Shown here: positions 17,216-26,242 of the stretch, in pieces
Layout: every line of letters starts with the position of its first letter
Position numbering within the stretch: position 1 is the first letter of the stretch
Source: JAFGAV01 sp041479055
GTDB lineage: Bacteria; Acidobacteriota; Aminicenantia; Aminicenantales; JAFGAV01
DNA: 64,000 nt
Assembly: GCA_963702835.1 (NCBI GenBank)
Contig: OY969762.1
Coordinates: forward strand, 1,240,001 to 1,304,000
Reading direction: 5' to 3'
Made by a program: the position numbers and the translations under genes
Notes under the pieces: model-generated
What the model saw: only the letters and a program-made list of their open reading frames with translations
Database searches by the model: none
Told to the model about the DNA's origin: nothing

Positions 17216-18094
17216 ATGAACATCAGCTACTACCCCGGCTGCACTCTAAAAAACAACGCCAAGAACTTTGAAGATTCCGCTCTGTGCGCCCTGGCCCAAT
17301 TGGGCCTCGAGGTGAAGGAGCTTGACCGCTGGAACTGCTGCGGGACGGTCTTCTCCCTGGCCGCCGACGACCTGATGCATCATCTGGCCCCCATCCGCAA
17401 CCTCGTCCGCACCAAGGAAGCCGGCTCGGACACGATCCTGACCCTGTGCGCCATGTGCTACAACACCCTGAAACGCTCCAATGAAAAGGTCAAGGCCGAC
17501 GCGGACAGCCTGGAGAAGATCAACGATTTCATGGACCGGGAAAAAGTCAAGTACGCCGGGGACGTCCGAGTCCTACACCTGCTCGAGCTGCTCCGCGATG
17601 AAATCACCTTCCCGGTCATTGCCCAAAAGGTCAAGAAGAAACCCAAGGGGCTCCGGGTGGCCAACTACTACGGCTGCCTGCTCGTCCGGCCCAAGGGCAT
17701 CGGGCTGGACGACATGGAGAACCCGGTCATCCTGGAGGACTTAATGACCGCCCTGGGCATCGCCTCCGTGGAATTCCCTTACAAGACAGAATGCTGCGGA
17801 GCCTATCAGACGGTGGACCAGCCCGACACGGTGGCCGAGCGGACCTTCCACATCCTGACCTCGGCCCGGCGGCAGGGCGCCGACCTGGTCACGGTCAGTT
17901 GCCCGTTGTGTGCCTTCAACCTGGACCACCGTCAGAAGCAAGCGGCCCGGCTCTACTCTGAGTTTAGGCCCATGCCCGTCCTGTATTTCACTCAGCTCTT
18001 GGCCCTGGCCCTCGGCTGCCCGGAGGAAGCCCAACGCTTCGACCTCCACCAGGCGGACCCGCACCCGGTGCTGAAAGCGAAGGGGTACTTGTGA
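17216..18094 (+). CDS. hdrB: Heterodisulfide reductase subunit B-like protein (two CCG domains)
   Basis: This 292-residue protein has two CCG cysteine-rich domains. The first has YYPGCTLKNN, WNCCGT and LCAMCY; the second has YYGCLLVRP, TECCGAY and SCPLCAFN. In HdrB these bind noncubane 4Fe-4S clusters that reduce a disulfide. In a non-methanogen the acceptor is unknown: DsrC-like protein, a thiol cofactor, or electron relay to another subunit. AGGAAACC precedes the start. The stop overlaps the korD start. Confidence 0.92.
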   Translation: MNISYYPGCTLKNNAKNFEDSALCALAQLGLEVKELDRWNCCGTVFSLAADDLMHHLAPIRNLVRTKEAGSDTILTLCAMCYNTLKRSNEKVKADADSLEKINDFMDREKVKYAGDVRVLHLLELLRDEITFPVIAQKVKKKPKGLRVANYYGCLLVRPKGIGLDDMENPVILEDLMTALGIASVEFPYKTECCGAYQTVDQPDTVAERTFHILTSARRQGADLVTVSCPLCAFNLDHRQKQAARLYSEFRPMPVLYFTQLLALALGCPEEAQRFDLHQADPHPVLKAKGYL

Positions 18095-18378
18095 TGGACA
18101 AAAAAATCTACTTCGGCAACCTCAAGCCCAAGAAGGGCCGAATCCACATCCAGCGGGACCAATGCAAAGGCTGCGGCTTTTGCGTCGAGTACTGCCCGCG
18201 GGATGTCCTGGAATTGTCCGAAGAGTTCAACAAAAAGGGCTACCATCCGCCCAGCATTAAGAAAGAGGAAGAGTGCTGCTACTGCCAGCTGTGTGAGGCC
18301 ATATGCCCTGAGTTCTCCATATTTGTCACTCTCAAGAGCGAGGAGGAGGAAGGTGAAAACACGGAAAGCAGACCCTAA
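18094..18378 (+). CDS. korD: 2-oxoacid:ferredoxin oxidoreductase delta subunit (ferredoxin-like)
   Basis: This protein of about 94 residues has two 4Fe-4S motifs, CKGCGFCVEYCP and CCYCQLCEAICP, as in the ferredoxin-like delta subunit of Kor-type enzymes. A GTG three bases earlier (18091) is an alternative start. It overlaps hdrB by one base and korA by 26 bp. It wires the TPP centre of KorAB to ferredoxin, or here possibly to the adjacent Hdr proteins. Confidence 0.88.
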   Translation: MDKKIYFGNLKPKKGRIHIQRDQCKGCGFCVEYCPRDVLELSEEFNKKGYHPPSIKKEEECCYCQLCEAICPEFSIFVTLKSEEEEGENTESRP

Positions 18379-19519
18379 AGGAGTGTTGACCGGCGCTCAC
18401 TATCTGGACGGCGACTTCGCCATCGCCGAAGGCGCTCTGGCCGCCGGCTGCCGGTTCTTCGCCGGCTATCCCATCACGCCCTCGACCGAGACGGCCGAGC
18501 GGTTCGCCGAGCGGATCCCCTTCGTGGGCGGAGTGTTCATCCAGATGGAGGACGAGATCGCCTCCATCACCGCGCTCATCGGCGCCGCCTGGGGCGGGAA
18601 AAAAGCCTTGACCGTCACCTCCGGGCCGGGCTTCTCCCTGATGATGGAGAACATCGGCCTGGCCTGTATGCAGGAGGTCCCCCTGGTCATCGCCAACGTC
18701 CAGCGCGGCGGGCCCTCCACCGGGCTGCCCACCCTGGTTGGACAGCAGGATATGATGCAGGTCCGCTGGGGATCCCACGGCGACTTCCGCATCATCGCCC
18801 TGTCCCCCGACTCGCCCCAGGAATGCTTCGACCTGACCATCCACGCCTTCAACCTCTCCGAGCTCTACCGAGTGCCGGTCTTCATCATGACCGACGAATG
18901 TGTGGGCCACATGCACGAGAAAGTGGTTATCCCGCCGGCCGACCAGATCGAGATCGTGGAGCGGAAATGGTATGAGGGGCCCAAGGACAAGTATCTGCCC
19001 TACAAACCCGATACCGACCTGGTCCCCTTCATGATCAAGGCCGGCGACGGCTATCGCTTCCACACCACCGGCCTGACCCATGACGAGCGGGGCTACCCCG
19101 TCATCAACGCCGAGTGCCAGGACTGGTGCGTCCGGCACCTGTGCGACAAAATCGACAAGAACGCCGATAAGATCATCAAGCTCGAGGAGGATCAGACCGA
19201 GGGGGCTGAGGTGCTTGTCATGTCCTACGGCATTACCTCCCGGGTGTCGGTCAAGGCCGTCCAGGATGCCCGCCGCCAGGGAATCAAGGTGGGAACGCTC
19301 CGTCTCATCACCGTCTGGCCCTTCCCCGAAAAACGGGTGGCCGAGCTGGCCAAAAGGGTCAAGGCCATTGTCGTGCCCGAGATCAACCTCGGACAAGTGC
19401 TTAAGGAAGTGGAGCGGGATGTCGCCGGCCGGACGAAAGTGATCGGCGTGCCGCACTGCGGAGGCTGGGTCCATGACCCCGACGATATTCTGAAAGTCAT
19501 CAAGGAGGCGGTGAAATGA
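18353..19519 (+). CDS. korA: 2-oxoglutarate:ferredoxin oxidoreductase alpha subunit
   Basis: This 388-residue subunit carries the pyrimidine-binding N-terminal domain with FFAGYPITPSTETAE and QMEDEIASITALIGA. AVLVMSYG-type and VGTLRLITVWPFPEKRV segments lie near the C-terminus. With KorB it oxidatively decarboxylates 2-oxoglutarate to succinyl-CoA, or runs in reverse. The GTG at 18353 was chosen because an AGGAGGAGG ribosome-binding site precedes it; the open frame extends further upstream only as an out-of-frame shadow of korD. It overlaps korB by four bases. The substrate is inferred from family resemblance; another 2-oxoacid is possible. Confidence 0.92.
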   Translation: MKTRKADPKGVLTGAHYLDGDFAIAEGALAAGCRFFAGYPITPSTETAERFAERIPFVGGVFIQMEDEIASITALIGAAWGGKKALTVTSGPGFSLMMENIGLACMQEVPLVIANVQRGGPSTGLPTLVGQQDMMQVRWGSHGDFRIIALSPDSPQECFDLTIHAFNLSELYRVPVFIMTDECVGHMHEKVVIPPADQIEIVERKWYEGPKDKYLPYKPDTDLVPFMIKAGDGYRFHTTGLTHDERGYPVINAECQDWCVRHLCDKIDKNADKIIKLEEDQTEGAEVLVMSYGITSRVSVKAVQDARRQGIKVGTLRLITVWPFPEKRVAELAKRVKAIVVPEINLGQVLKEVERDVAGRTKVIGVPHCGGWVHDPDDILKVIKEAVK

Positions 19520-20385
19520 AGGCCGTCAACTCCCATACCGAAAAGAACCCCATAGAGAGTTACCTGCGGATGGACCGCATCCCTCACATCTGGTGCTCGG
19601 GCTGCGGCATCGGCACGGTGGTCTCCTCCTTCGCCGACGCCCTGTCCAGGAGCGAGCTCGACCTGGACAAGACGGCCATCGTCTCGGGCATCGGCTGCAC
19701 GGGCCGGGTGGCCGGCTATGTCAAGCTCGATTCTTTCCACTCCACCCACGGCCGGGCCATCCCCTACGCCACCGGGCTCAAGCTGGGCAACCCCGAATTA
19801 AAAGTTGTTGTCTTCAGCGGCGACGGCGACCTCTTCGGCATCGGCGGCAACCATTTCATCCACGCCGCCCGCCGCAATATGGACCTGGTCATCATCTGCG
19901 TCAACAACTTCAACTACGCCATGACCGGGGGCCAGGTGGCGGCCACCACCCCCCTCCAGGCCAACCTGAGCACGGCGCCCTACGGCAACTTCGAATATCC
20001 CTTCAGCCTGCCCTACCTGGCCGATGCCTGCGGCGCCACCTACGTCGCCCGCTGGACCGTTCTGCACATGAGGCAGGTGACCAACTCCATCATGGAAGCC
20101 CTGAACCACAAAGGTCTGTCGCTCATCGAGGTCATCACCCCCTGCGTCACCCTCTACGCCCGCCGCAACCGCCTGGGCGACGGGCTCAACCTCCTCAAGT
20201 TCTACTACGAGAACTCCGAAGTCCGGCACGGCGCCGATACCCGGACGCTCGACATCGGCTACCAGAGCAAGATCATCTGCGGCAAATTTATCGACCGGGA
20301 GAAGCCCACCTTCCTGGAATGCATGAACCAACATCTGGGCAAAACCTTGGGCGGCAAATATGTCCCTTATGGAGTCAAGCCATGA
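19516..20385 (+). CDS. korB: 2-oxoglutarate:ferredoxin oxidoreductase beta subunit
   Basis: This 289-residue TPP-binding subunit shows IPHIWCSGCGIGTVVSSF, GIGCTGRVAGYV, HGRAIPYATGLKLGNP and the TPP/Mg motif GDGDLFGIGGNHFIHAARRN with downstream NNFNYAMTGGQ. Together with KorA, C and D it makes a soluble, CoA-dependent, ferredoxin-reducing enzyme. The start overlaps korA (ATGA) and the stop overlaps korC (ATGA), indicating coupled translation. Confidence 0.95.
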   Translation: MKAVNSHTEKNPIESYLRMDRIPHIWCSGCGIGTVVSSFADALSRSELDLDKTAIVSGIGCTGRVAGYVKLDSFHSTHGRAIPYATGLKLGNPELKVVVFSGDGDLFGIGGNHFIHAARRNMDLVIICVNNFNYAMTGGQVAATTPLQANLSTAPYGNFEYPFSLPYLADACGATYVARWTVLHMRQVTNSIMEALNHKGLSLIEVITPCVTLYARRNRLGDGLNLLKFYYENSEVRHGADTRTLDIGYQSKIICGKFIDREKPTFLECMNQHLGKTLGGKYVPYGVKP

Positions 20386-20933
20386 CCGAGATCCGCTTCT
20401 CAGGTTTCGGAGGCCAGGGGATCATCCGCCTGGGCCTTATCACCGGCAAGGCGGTATCCCTGTTCGACAACAAATGCGCCACCATGACCCAGAGCTTCGG
20501 CCCCGAGGCGCGGGGCAGCGCCTGCAGCTCGCAGGTGGTCATTTCTCCCGGCCGGGTCCTTTACCCCTACATCACCAAACCGGAGATGCTGGTGTCCATG
20601 TCCCAGGAGGCCTACGATAAATACGAGCCCGAGCTGCGCGAGGACGGCCTGCTGATCATCGACTCGGACCTGGTCAAGACCCATTCCCCCCGCGGCCGCA
20701 TCAAGCTCTTCACCGTCCCCTCCACCCGCCTGGCCGAGGAGCTGGGCAACCGCATTTTCGCCAACCTGGTCATGCTGGGCTTCTTCACCGCCATTTCCAA
20801 GGTGGTCTCGGCCGAGGCCATCAAGAAAGCCCTGCCGGGCCTGGTTCCTTCGCGGTTTATGGACGTCAACATCAAGGCTTTTGAGCGGGGATACAGTTAC
20901 GGGCTGGAGGCCCTGAGCCAGGACAAGAACTGA
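20382..20933 (+). CDS. korC: 2-oxoglutarate:ferredoxin oxidoreductase gamma subunit
   Basis: This 183-residue gamma domain begins TEIRFSGFGGQGIIRLGL and contains SFGPEARGSACSSQVVIS, the pattern of the 2-oxoacid:acceptor oxidoreductase gamma family. The true start is the ATG at 20382 overlapping the korB stop; a longer open frame upstream runs antiphase through korB and is not real. hdrA follows after 39 bp. Confidence 0.93.
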   Translation: MTEIRFSGFGGQGIIRLGLITGKAVSLFDNKCATMTQSFGPEARGSACSSQVVISPGRVLYPYITKPEMLVSMSQEAYDKYEPELREDGLLIIDSDLVKTHSPRGRIKLFTVPSTRLAEELGNRIFANLVMLGFFTAISKVVSAEAIKKALPGLVPSRFMDVNIKAFERGYSYGLEALSQDKN

Positions 20934-20972
20934 GCGGCCGGCTGGAGGCTATAACAGAAGAGAGGTGTAGTC

Positions 20973-22919
20973 ATGAAGAAGACGGGAGTTTTCATCTGCC
21001 ACTGCGGCATCAACATCGCCGGCACGGTCGATGTGAAGAAAGTAGCCCGGGAGTTGTCCCAACAGCCCGGGGTGGCCCATGCCGAAGACTACGTCTACAT
21101 GTGCTCCGACCCCGGCCAGAACCTCATCGCCCAGGCCATCAAGGACAAGGGCCTGGACAGCGTCGTAGTGGCCTGCTGCTCCCCTACCCTTCACGAGACC
21201 ACTTTTCGCAACGCCTCCAAGAGGGCCGGCCTCAACGCCTTCCGCTGCGAAATCGCCAACATCCGGGAGCAATGCAGCTGGGTCCATAAAGACATGTCCA
21301 AGGCCACCCCCAAGGCCGCGCAGATCATCAAGAGCACCGTGAAACGGGTGCAGAAGAACGAAGAGCTGGAGCCCATCAGCGTTCCCGTCACCCGGCGGGC
21401 GATGGTCATCGGCGGGGGCATCGCCGGCATCCAGGCCTCCCTCGACCTGGCCAACAGCGGCTACGAGGTCATCCTGGTGGAAAAGTCCCCCTCCCTCGGC
21501 GGCCACATGATCCAGCTCTCGGAGACCTTCCCCACCCTCGACTGCTCCCAGTGCATCCTCACCCCCAAGATGGTGGAAGCCTCCAAGCATCCCAAAATCA
21601 AGCTGATGACCTACAGCGAAGTTCAGGACGTCACGGGCTACGTGGGCAACTTTAAGGTCAAAATATTAAAGAAACCCACCTACGTGGACCCGGCCAAATG
21701 CAACCTCTGCGACGAGTGCAGCAAGGTCTGTCCCATCGTCGTGCCCAACGAATTCGACCTGGGGCTGACCGGCCGGCGGGCCATCTACCTCCCCTTCCCC
21801 CAGGCCATCCCCGCCTCCTACTGCCTGGACGACAAGAACTGCCCCTCCCTTTTCCCGGTAGCCTGCGGCAAGTGCTACCACGTCTGCAAGCCCAAGGCTA
21901 TCAACTACGACCTGAAGCCGGAGATCATCGAGGAGGAGGTGGGGGCCATCATCGTGGCCACCGGCTACGACCTGTACGACAAGGAGAAGATGGCCGAGTA
22001 CGGCCTGGGCCGCTACCCCGACGTCCTGGACGGCTTGCAGTTCGAGAGGATGTGCTCGGCCTCCGGGCCGACCCAGGGCAAAATCCTCCGGCCTTCGGAC
22101 CAGCAGGAGCCCAAGGAGGTCGTCTTCATCCAGTGCTCCGGCTCCCGCGACCCGGAGCTCCACTGCGCCTACTGCTCCAAGATCTGCTGCATGTACACGG
22201 CCAAGCAGGCCATGCTCTACAAGCATCACGTCCATGACGGGCAGGCCTATATTTTCTATATCGACATCCGCTCGGGCGGCAAGAACTACGAGGAGTTCGT
22301 CCAGCGGGCGGTGGAGGAAGACGGCGTCGTTTACCTGCGGGGCAAGGTGTCCAAGGTCTTCCAGGAGGGCAACAAGCTCAAGGTCTGGGGCGCAGACACC
22401 CTGAGCGGAAAAAATATCGAGATCGATGCGGACATGGTCGTCCTGGCCATGGCCATGAGGCCGGCCCAGGGAGCCCAGGAGCTGGCCAAGAAGCTCAAGC
22501 TGGCCCTGGACAAGGACGGCTTTCTGGCCGAGGCCCATCCCAAGCTGCGGCCGGTGGAGAGCGTCACGGCCGGCATGTTCCTGGCCGGAGCGGCCCAGGC
22601 GCCCAAGGACATCCCCGAGGCCGTGGCCCAGGCCTCGGGCGCCGCCTGCAAGGCCATCACCATCCTGTCCCAGGACCGCCTCTACCATTCGCCGACGGTC
22701 GCCAAAGCGGTCAAGAACCTGTGCACGGGATGCGGCATGTGTGTGGCGGTTTGTCCCTACGACGCCATCGCCCTCAAGGACGGCAAGGTCGAGGTCAACG
22801 AGGTCCTGTGCGAGGGCTGCGGCACCTGCCAGGCGACTTGCCTGCGAGCCGCCATCCAGGTGAAGAACCTGACCCAGCATCAACTCCATGAAATGATCCT
22901 GGCGAGCCTGGGAGGCTGA
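20973..22919 (+). CDS. hdrA: Heterodisulfide reductase subunit A (FAD, multi-cluster)
   Basis: This 648-residue flavin/iron-sulfur hub is the electron-bifurcating subunit in Hdr complexes. In order it has an N-terminal HdrA domain (GVFICHCGINIAGTVD, with CCSPTLHE), a thioredoxin-reductase-like FAD domain (VIGGGIAGIQASLDLA, LVEKSPSLGGHM), inserted cluster motifs CNLCDECSKVCP and CGKCYHVC, the HCAYCSKICCMYTAKQ segment, and a C-terminal ferredoxin pair CTGCGMCVAVCP / CEGCGTCQATC. An AGAGGTG ribosome-binding site is present. It is followed two bases later by mvhD, as in Hdr-Mvh and Hdr-Flx operons. Confidence 0.95.
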   Translation: MKKTGVFICHCGINIAGTVDVKKVARELSQQPGVAHAEDYVYMCSDPGQNLIAQAIKDKGLDSVVVACCSPTLHETTFRNASKRAGLNAFRCEIANIREQCSWVHKDMSKATPKAAQIIKSTVKRVQKNEELEPISVPVTRRAMVIGGGIAGIQASLDLANSGYEVILVEKSPSLGGHMIQLSETFPTLDCSQCILTPKMVEASKHPKIKLMTYSEVQDVTGYVGNFKVKILKKPTYVDPAKCNLCDECSKVCPIVVPNEFDLGLTGRRAIYLPFPQAIPASYCLDDKNCPSLFPVACGKCYHVCKPKAINYDLKPEIIEEEVGAIIVATGYDLYDKEKMAEYGLGRYPDVLDGLQFERMCSASGPTQGKILRPSDQQEPKEVVFIQCSGSRDPELHCAYCSKICCMYTAKQAMLYKHHVHDGQAYIFYIDIRSGGKNYEEFVQRAVEEDGVVYLRGKVSKVFQEGNKLKVWGADTLSGKNIEIDADMVVLAMAMRPAQGAQELAKKLKLALDKDGFLAEAHPKLRPVESVTAGMFLAGAAQAPKDIPEAVAQASGAACKAITILSQDRLYHSPTVAKAVKNLCTGCGMCVAVCPYDAIALKDGKVEVNEVLCEGCGTCQATCLRAAIQVKNLTQHQLHEMILASLGG

Positions 22920-22921
22920 GG

Positions 22922-23344
22922 ATGACCGAGGAATTCGAACCCAAGATCATCGCTTTTCTGTGCAAATGGTGCTCCTCGGCGGGGAGCGACCTGGCCGGCG
23001 TTTCCCGGATGGAATATCCGCCCAACGTGGTCCCCATCCAGGTCATGTGCTCGGGGAGCATCTCGCCCCTGTACATCTTCTCGGCCTTCAACCGGGGCGC
23101 CGACGGCGTGCTCGTCTCTGGCTGCCACCCGGGCGACTGCCACTACATTAAGGGCAACCTGTACGCCCGCCGCAGGCTGGCCTTGGTCAAGAAGTTGTTG
23201 GAGCACCTGGGCCTGGAGCCACAGCGGTTCCGGATGTCCTGGGTATCGGCCGCCGAGGGACAGAAATACACCCAGGTCATCAAGGACCTGGTCAAGGACC
23301 TGAAACCGCTCGGACCCCAGACCAAGCTGAGGAGAAACGTCTGA
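22922..23344 (+). CDS. mvhD: MvhD/FlxD-type hydrogenase iron-sulfur subunit
   Basis: This 140-residue protein matches the MvhD family by AFLCKWCSSAGSDLAG, VMCSGSI and GCHPGDCHYIKGN, the cysteine set that binds a 2Fe-2S cluster. MvhD docks on HdrA and delivers electrons from a hydrogenase, formate dehydrogenase or Flx module. No hydrogenase genes are nearby; the flavoprotein genes that follow point to the Flx (NAD(P)H) type. It overlaps the next gene at 23344. Confidence 0.93.
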   Translation: MTEEFEPKIIAFLCKWCSSAGSDLAGVSRMEYPPNVVPIQVMCSGSISPLYIFSAFNRGADGVLVSGCHPGDCHYIKGNLYARRRLALVKKLLEHLGLEPQRFRMSWVSAAEGQKYTQVIKDLVKDLKPLGPQTKLRRNV

Positions 23345-24375
23345 TGGTGAAGCTGGAAGACCTCAAAGAGGAAGCCCGCCGTCTGCTGAAAGAAGGGAAG
23401 GTCAAATACATCATTGCCTACGAGCGGAACCCCCTGGACGGAAGGGCCGTTCCCGCCTTTCTCAGGAAACCCGAGGACGCGGACAGGATCGCCTGGGATC
23501 CGACCTGCGTCCACAACCTGGTTCGCTTCCTGGTGGACGAAAAAAGACGAAAAGCCAAGGAGAAAAATCCGGACACCCGTCCGGTCGGCGTCGTGGTCAA
23601 GGGCTGCGACAGCCGGGCCCTGGTCATCCTGCTCCAGGAGAAATTTATAGAGCGAAAGGACGTCCATATCCTGGGCCTGTCCTGTGAAAAGACGGGCATG
23701 GCCGATGAGCGCAAGCTGGCTAAAAGGCTCAAGGGGAAAAAGGCCGTCCGGGTCGAGTTCGGTCCGGAAGATAATTTTACGGTGACCACCCCAGACGGAA
23801 CGGTCATTGTCCCGGCCGCCGAGGTCCTGGCCGGCCGCTGCCTGGAGTGCATCGCTAATTTTCCAGTTGTGTCCGACCTCCTGCTGGGCGAGAAGACCAA
23901 GCGCACCGTAGCCAACGCCTTTGCTTCGGTCGAACCTCTAGAGTCCCTCCCCCCCGAGGAAAAATGGAAGTTCTGGCAGGAGCAGTTCCGCAAATGCATC
24001 CGCTGCTATGCCTGCCGCTCGGTCTGCCCCATGTGCTACTGCGACGAATGCGTGGCCGATACGATCAACTTCGCTGTAACGGCCGACACCCCGGCCGAGG
24101 AAAAGGCCCAGAAAATCAAGTGGGTGGAAAAATCTCCCTTGGATTCCGAGAACATCTTTTACCATCTGGTGCGGGCCATCCATCTGGCCGGCCGCTGCAT
24201 CGACTGCGGCGAGTGCGAGCGGGCCTGCCCGGTGAACATCCCCCTCCGCCAACTCAACAAAAAAATGGAAAAAGAGGCCAAGGTTCTGTTCGGCTACGAG
24301 GTGGGCTTTGACCCGGACAAGCCGGCGCTCATCTCCTGCTTCCGGGATGAGGACCCCCAGGATTTCATCAGGTAA
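23344..24375 (+). CDS. FrhB/FdhB-like 4Fe-4S protein (FlxC-like)
   Basis: This 343-residue soluble protein has an N-terminal FrhB/FdhB-type domain (AWDPTCVHNLVRFL, VGVVVKGCDSRALVILLQE, ILGLSCEKTGM) and cysteine motifs CLECIANFP, CIRCYACRSVCPMCYC and CIDCGECERACPVN. This is consistent with two or three 4Fe-4S clusters. Position directly after mvhD and before the AsrA- and AsrB-like genes matches the described Flx modules, where such subunits relay electrons from NADH to MvhD/HdrA. The FlxC assignment is by context. Confidence 0.78.
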   Translation: MVKLEDLKEEARRLLKEGKVKYIIAYERNPLDGRAVPAFLRKPEDADRIAWDPTCVHNLVRFLVDEKRRKAKEKNPDTRPVGVVVKGCDSRALVILLQEKFIERKDVHILGLSCEKTGMADERKLAKRLKGKKAVRVEFGPEDNFTVTTPDGTVIVPAAEVLAGRCLECIANFPVVSDLLLGEKTKRTVANAFASVEPLESLPPEEKWKFWQEQFRKCIRCYACRSVCPMCYCDECVADTINFAVTADTPAEEKAQKIKWVEKSPLDSENIFYHLVRAIHLAGRCIDCGECERACPVNIPLRQLNKKMEKEAKVLFGYEVGFDPDKPALISCFRDEDPQDFIR

Positions 24376-24379
24376 GACG

Positions 24380-25420
24380 ATGGACAAGATACTACCAAAA
24401 AAGGATTTTCCCCTGTGGCTAAAGAACCTGTCGGCCTACGCCCTCTACGCTCCCCGGCTGGTTGATGAGGCTTGGTCCTACGAACTCGTCACCGACCCGG
24501 CCAGAGTCAGCCTGGATTATCCCCTGACCGCCGTTCCGGCCAAGAAGATCATCTTTCCCCAGCGGGAATCCTATTTCGAATTCAGCCAGGACGACACAAA
24601 CGGCTACCGGCTCGCCGAAACCCTGCCCGAGGAGAATCCCGTGGTCATCTTCGGCGTCCGCCCCTGCGAGGGCCGGGCGCTGACCCTGACCGACAAGGTT
24701 TTCGGCGGCGAATTCGAGGACCTTTACTACTGGAAGCGCCGCCGGGCCGTGACGCTGGTAGGCCTGGCCTGCGGGACTCCTCCCTCCCCCAACTGTTTCT
24801 GCCTGTCCGTGGACGGCTCACCCCACTCCCGGGAAGGGCTGGACATTCTGCTCACCGACCTGGGGGACAAATATTATGTCGAGGCTTTTACTTCAAAAGG
24901 TGAAGACCTCCTGGCCAAAGGCGGGGCCGTTTTCGCCGTTCCCCTGCCCGAGGACAAAAAGGCCGCCGATAAAATTCATGCCGATTCAGAGAAAAAGCTA
25001 GCCCGTCGGCTGGAAAACATTAAAGACGTTCCCCGCAAGCTGAGGGGCATGTTCGACTCATCCTTCTGGGACGAGGAGTCCCTGAGCTGCATCCGCTGCG
25101 GCATCTGCACGTATCTCTGCCCGACCTGCCATTGTTTCGACATCAACGACGAGGTGGTGAGCGCCTCGCCGCTGCGGGGCCGCCGGGTCCGCACCTGGGA
25201 CACCTGCCAGTTCCCGGACTTCACCATGCACTCCTCGGGCCACAACCCCCGGCCGGAAAAATCCTCCCGCCTCCGGCAGCGCATCAACCATAAGTTCCAG
25301 TACTTCCAAGAAGTCTGGCAGAACTGGCAGTGCACCGGCTGCGGCCGGTGCATCACCCTCTGCCCGGTGGGCATCGACATCGTCAAGGTCGTAGAAAAGG
25401 TAAGGGACCATGCCAGCTAA
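24380..25420 (+). CDS. AsrA/sulfhydrogenase-beta-like 4Fe-4S protein (FlxB-like)
   Basis: This 346-residue protein resembles anaerobic sulfite reductase subunit A and sulfhydrogenase beta. It has KKIIFPQRESYFEF, VVIFGVRPCEGRALTLTD, GLACGTPPSPNCFCLS and two C-terminal 4Fe-4S motifs CIRCGICTYLCPTC and CTGCGRCITLCPVG. These proteins relay electrons between an NAD(P)H-oxidising flavoprotein and a partner. The true start is the ATG at 24380, just after the previous stop. It overlaps the flxA-like gene by 11 bp. Confidence 0.82.
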   Translation: MDKILPKKDFPLWLKNLSAYALYAPRLVDEAWSYELVTDPARVSLDYPLTAVPAKKIIFPQRESYFEFSQDDTNGYRLAETLPEENPVVIFGVRPCEGRALTLTDKVFGGEFEDLYYWKRRRAVTLVGLACGTPPSPNCFCLSVDGSPHSREGLDILLTDLGDKYYVEAFTSKGEDLLAKGGAVFAVPLPEDKKAADKIHADSEKKLARRLENIKDVPRKLRGMFDSSFWDEESLSCIRCGICTYLCPTCHCFDINDEVVSASPLRGRRVRTWDTCQFPDFTMHSSGHNPRPEKSSRLRQRINHKFQYFQEVWQNWQCTGCGRCITLCPVGIDIVKVVEKVRDHAS

Positions 25421-26230
25421 CGTTTATCTCCCCCAACTGGCCAGGATCATCTCGGTCAAGGACGAGGTGGGCGGCCTCCGGCCGATCCGAACCTTCCGGA
25501 CCGAGTTCCTCGACGGCGGGTTCGAGCACCGCTGCGGCCAGTGCGCCATGATCTCCGTGTTCGGCCAGGGCGAATCGATGATCTCTATATCCTCCTCGCC
25601 CCTGGTCAAGGACTATCTCCAGTTCAGCATCCTGAAGACGGGCCGGGTGACCACGGCCCTCCATGACCTGGAGCCCGGCTGCATCATCGGCCTCCGGGGT
25701 CCCTACGGCAACGGTTTCCCGGTGGAGGAATGGAAGGGCAAGAACATCCTGTTCGCCGGAGGCGGCATCGGCCTGGCGCCCATCTGGTCCGTCCTCCAGA
25801 CGGCCCTCCTACGCCGGAGCGAATTCGGGGAGCTGACCCTCATCTACGGCGCCCGCACCTCCCCGGACATCGTGTTCAAAGAGGAACTGGCGGAACTTCG
25901 GACCCAGATCCCCGTCCACCTGTCCATCGACGTGGCCGAACCGGACTGGAAGGAGTTTGTCGGGTTTGTGGCCGCCAACGTGGCGGACAAGAAGCCCAAG
26001 CCCGATAACACCATGGCCATCACCTGCGGCCCGCCCATCATGATCAAGACGGTGATCAAGGCCCTCAAGATCTTCAGTTCGGGGATGAACAGATCTACAC
26101 TACCGTCGAGAACAAGATGAAATGCGGCATCGGCAAATGCGGCCGCTGCAACATCGGCCGTCACTATGTCTGCAAGGACGGCCCGGTCTATTCCTGGGCG
26201 GAATTAAAAAATTTACCCCAAGAATACTGA
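25410..26230 (+). CDS. FAD/NAD(P)-binding oxidoreductase (AsrB/FlxA-like), interrupted by frameshift
   Basis: The intact protein would be about 272 residues: a ferredoxin-reductase FAD domain (CGQCAMISVFG), an NAD-binding domain (LFAGGGIGLAPIWSVLQTAL, ITCGPPIMIKTVIKALK) and a C-terminal 2Fe-2S segment. As given, the first frame ends at the TGA at 26118-26120 after 236 residues, with a nonsense tail from about 26076. The missing C-terminus (FGDEQIYTTVENKMKCGIGKC and on to RHYVC) continues in another frame from 26078 to the TGA at 26228-26230. One extra C after TTC at 26073-26075 would restore it. No slippery site is visible, so this is a real mutation or a sequence error. Confidence 0.85.
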
Positions 26231-26242
26231 GAAGGAGAGACC

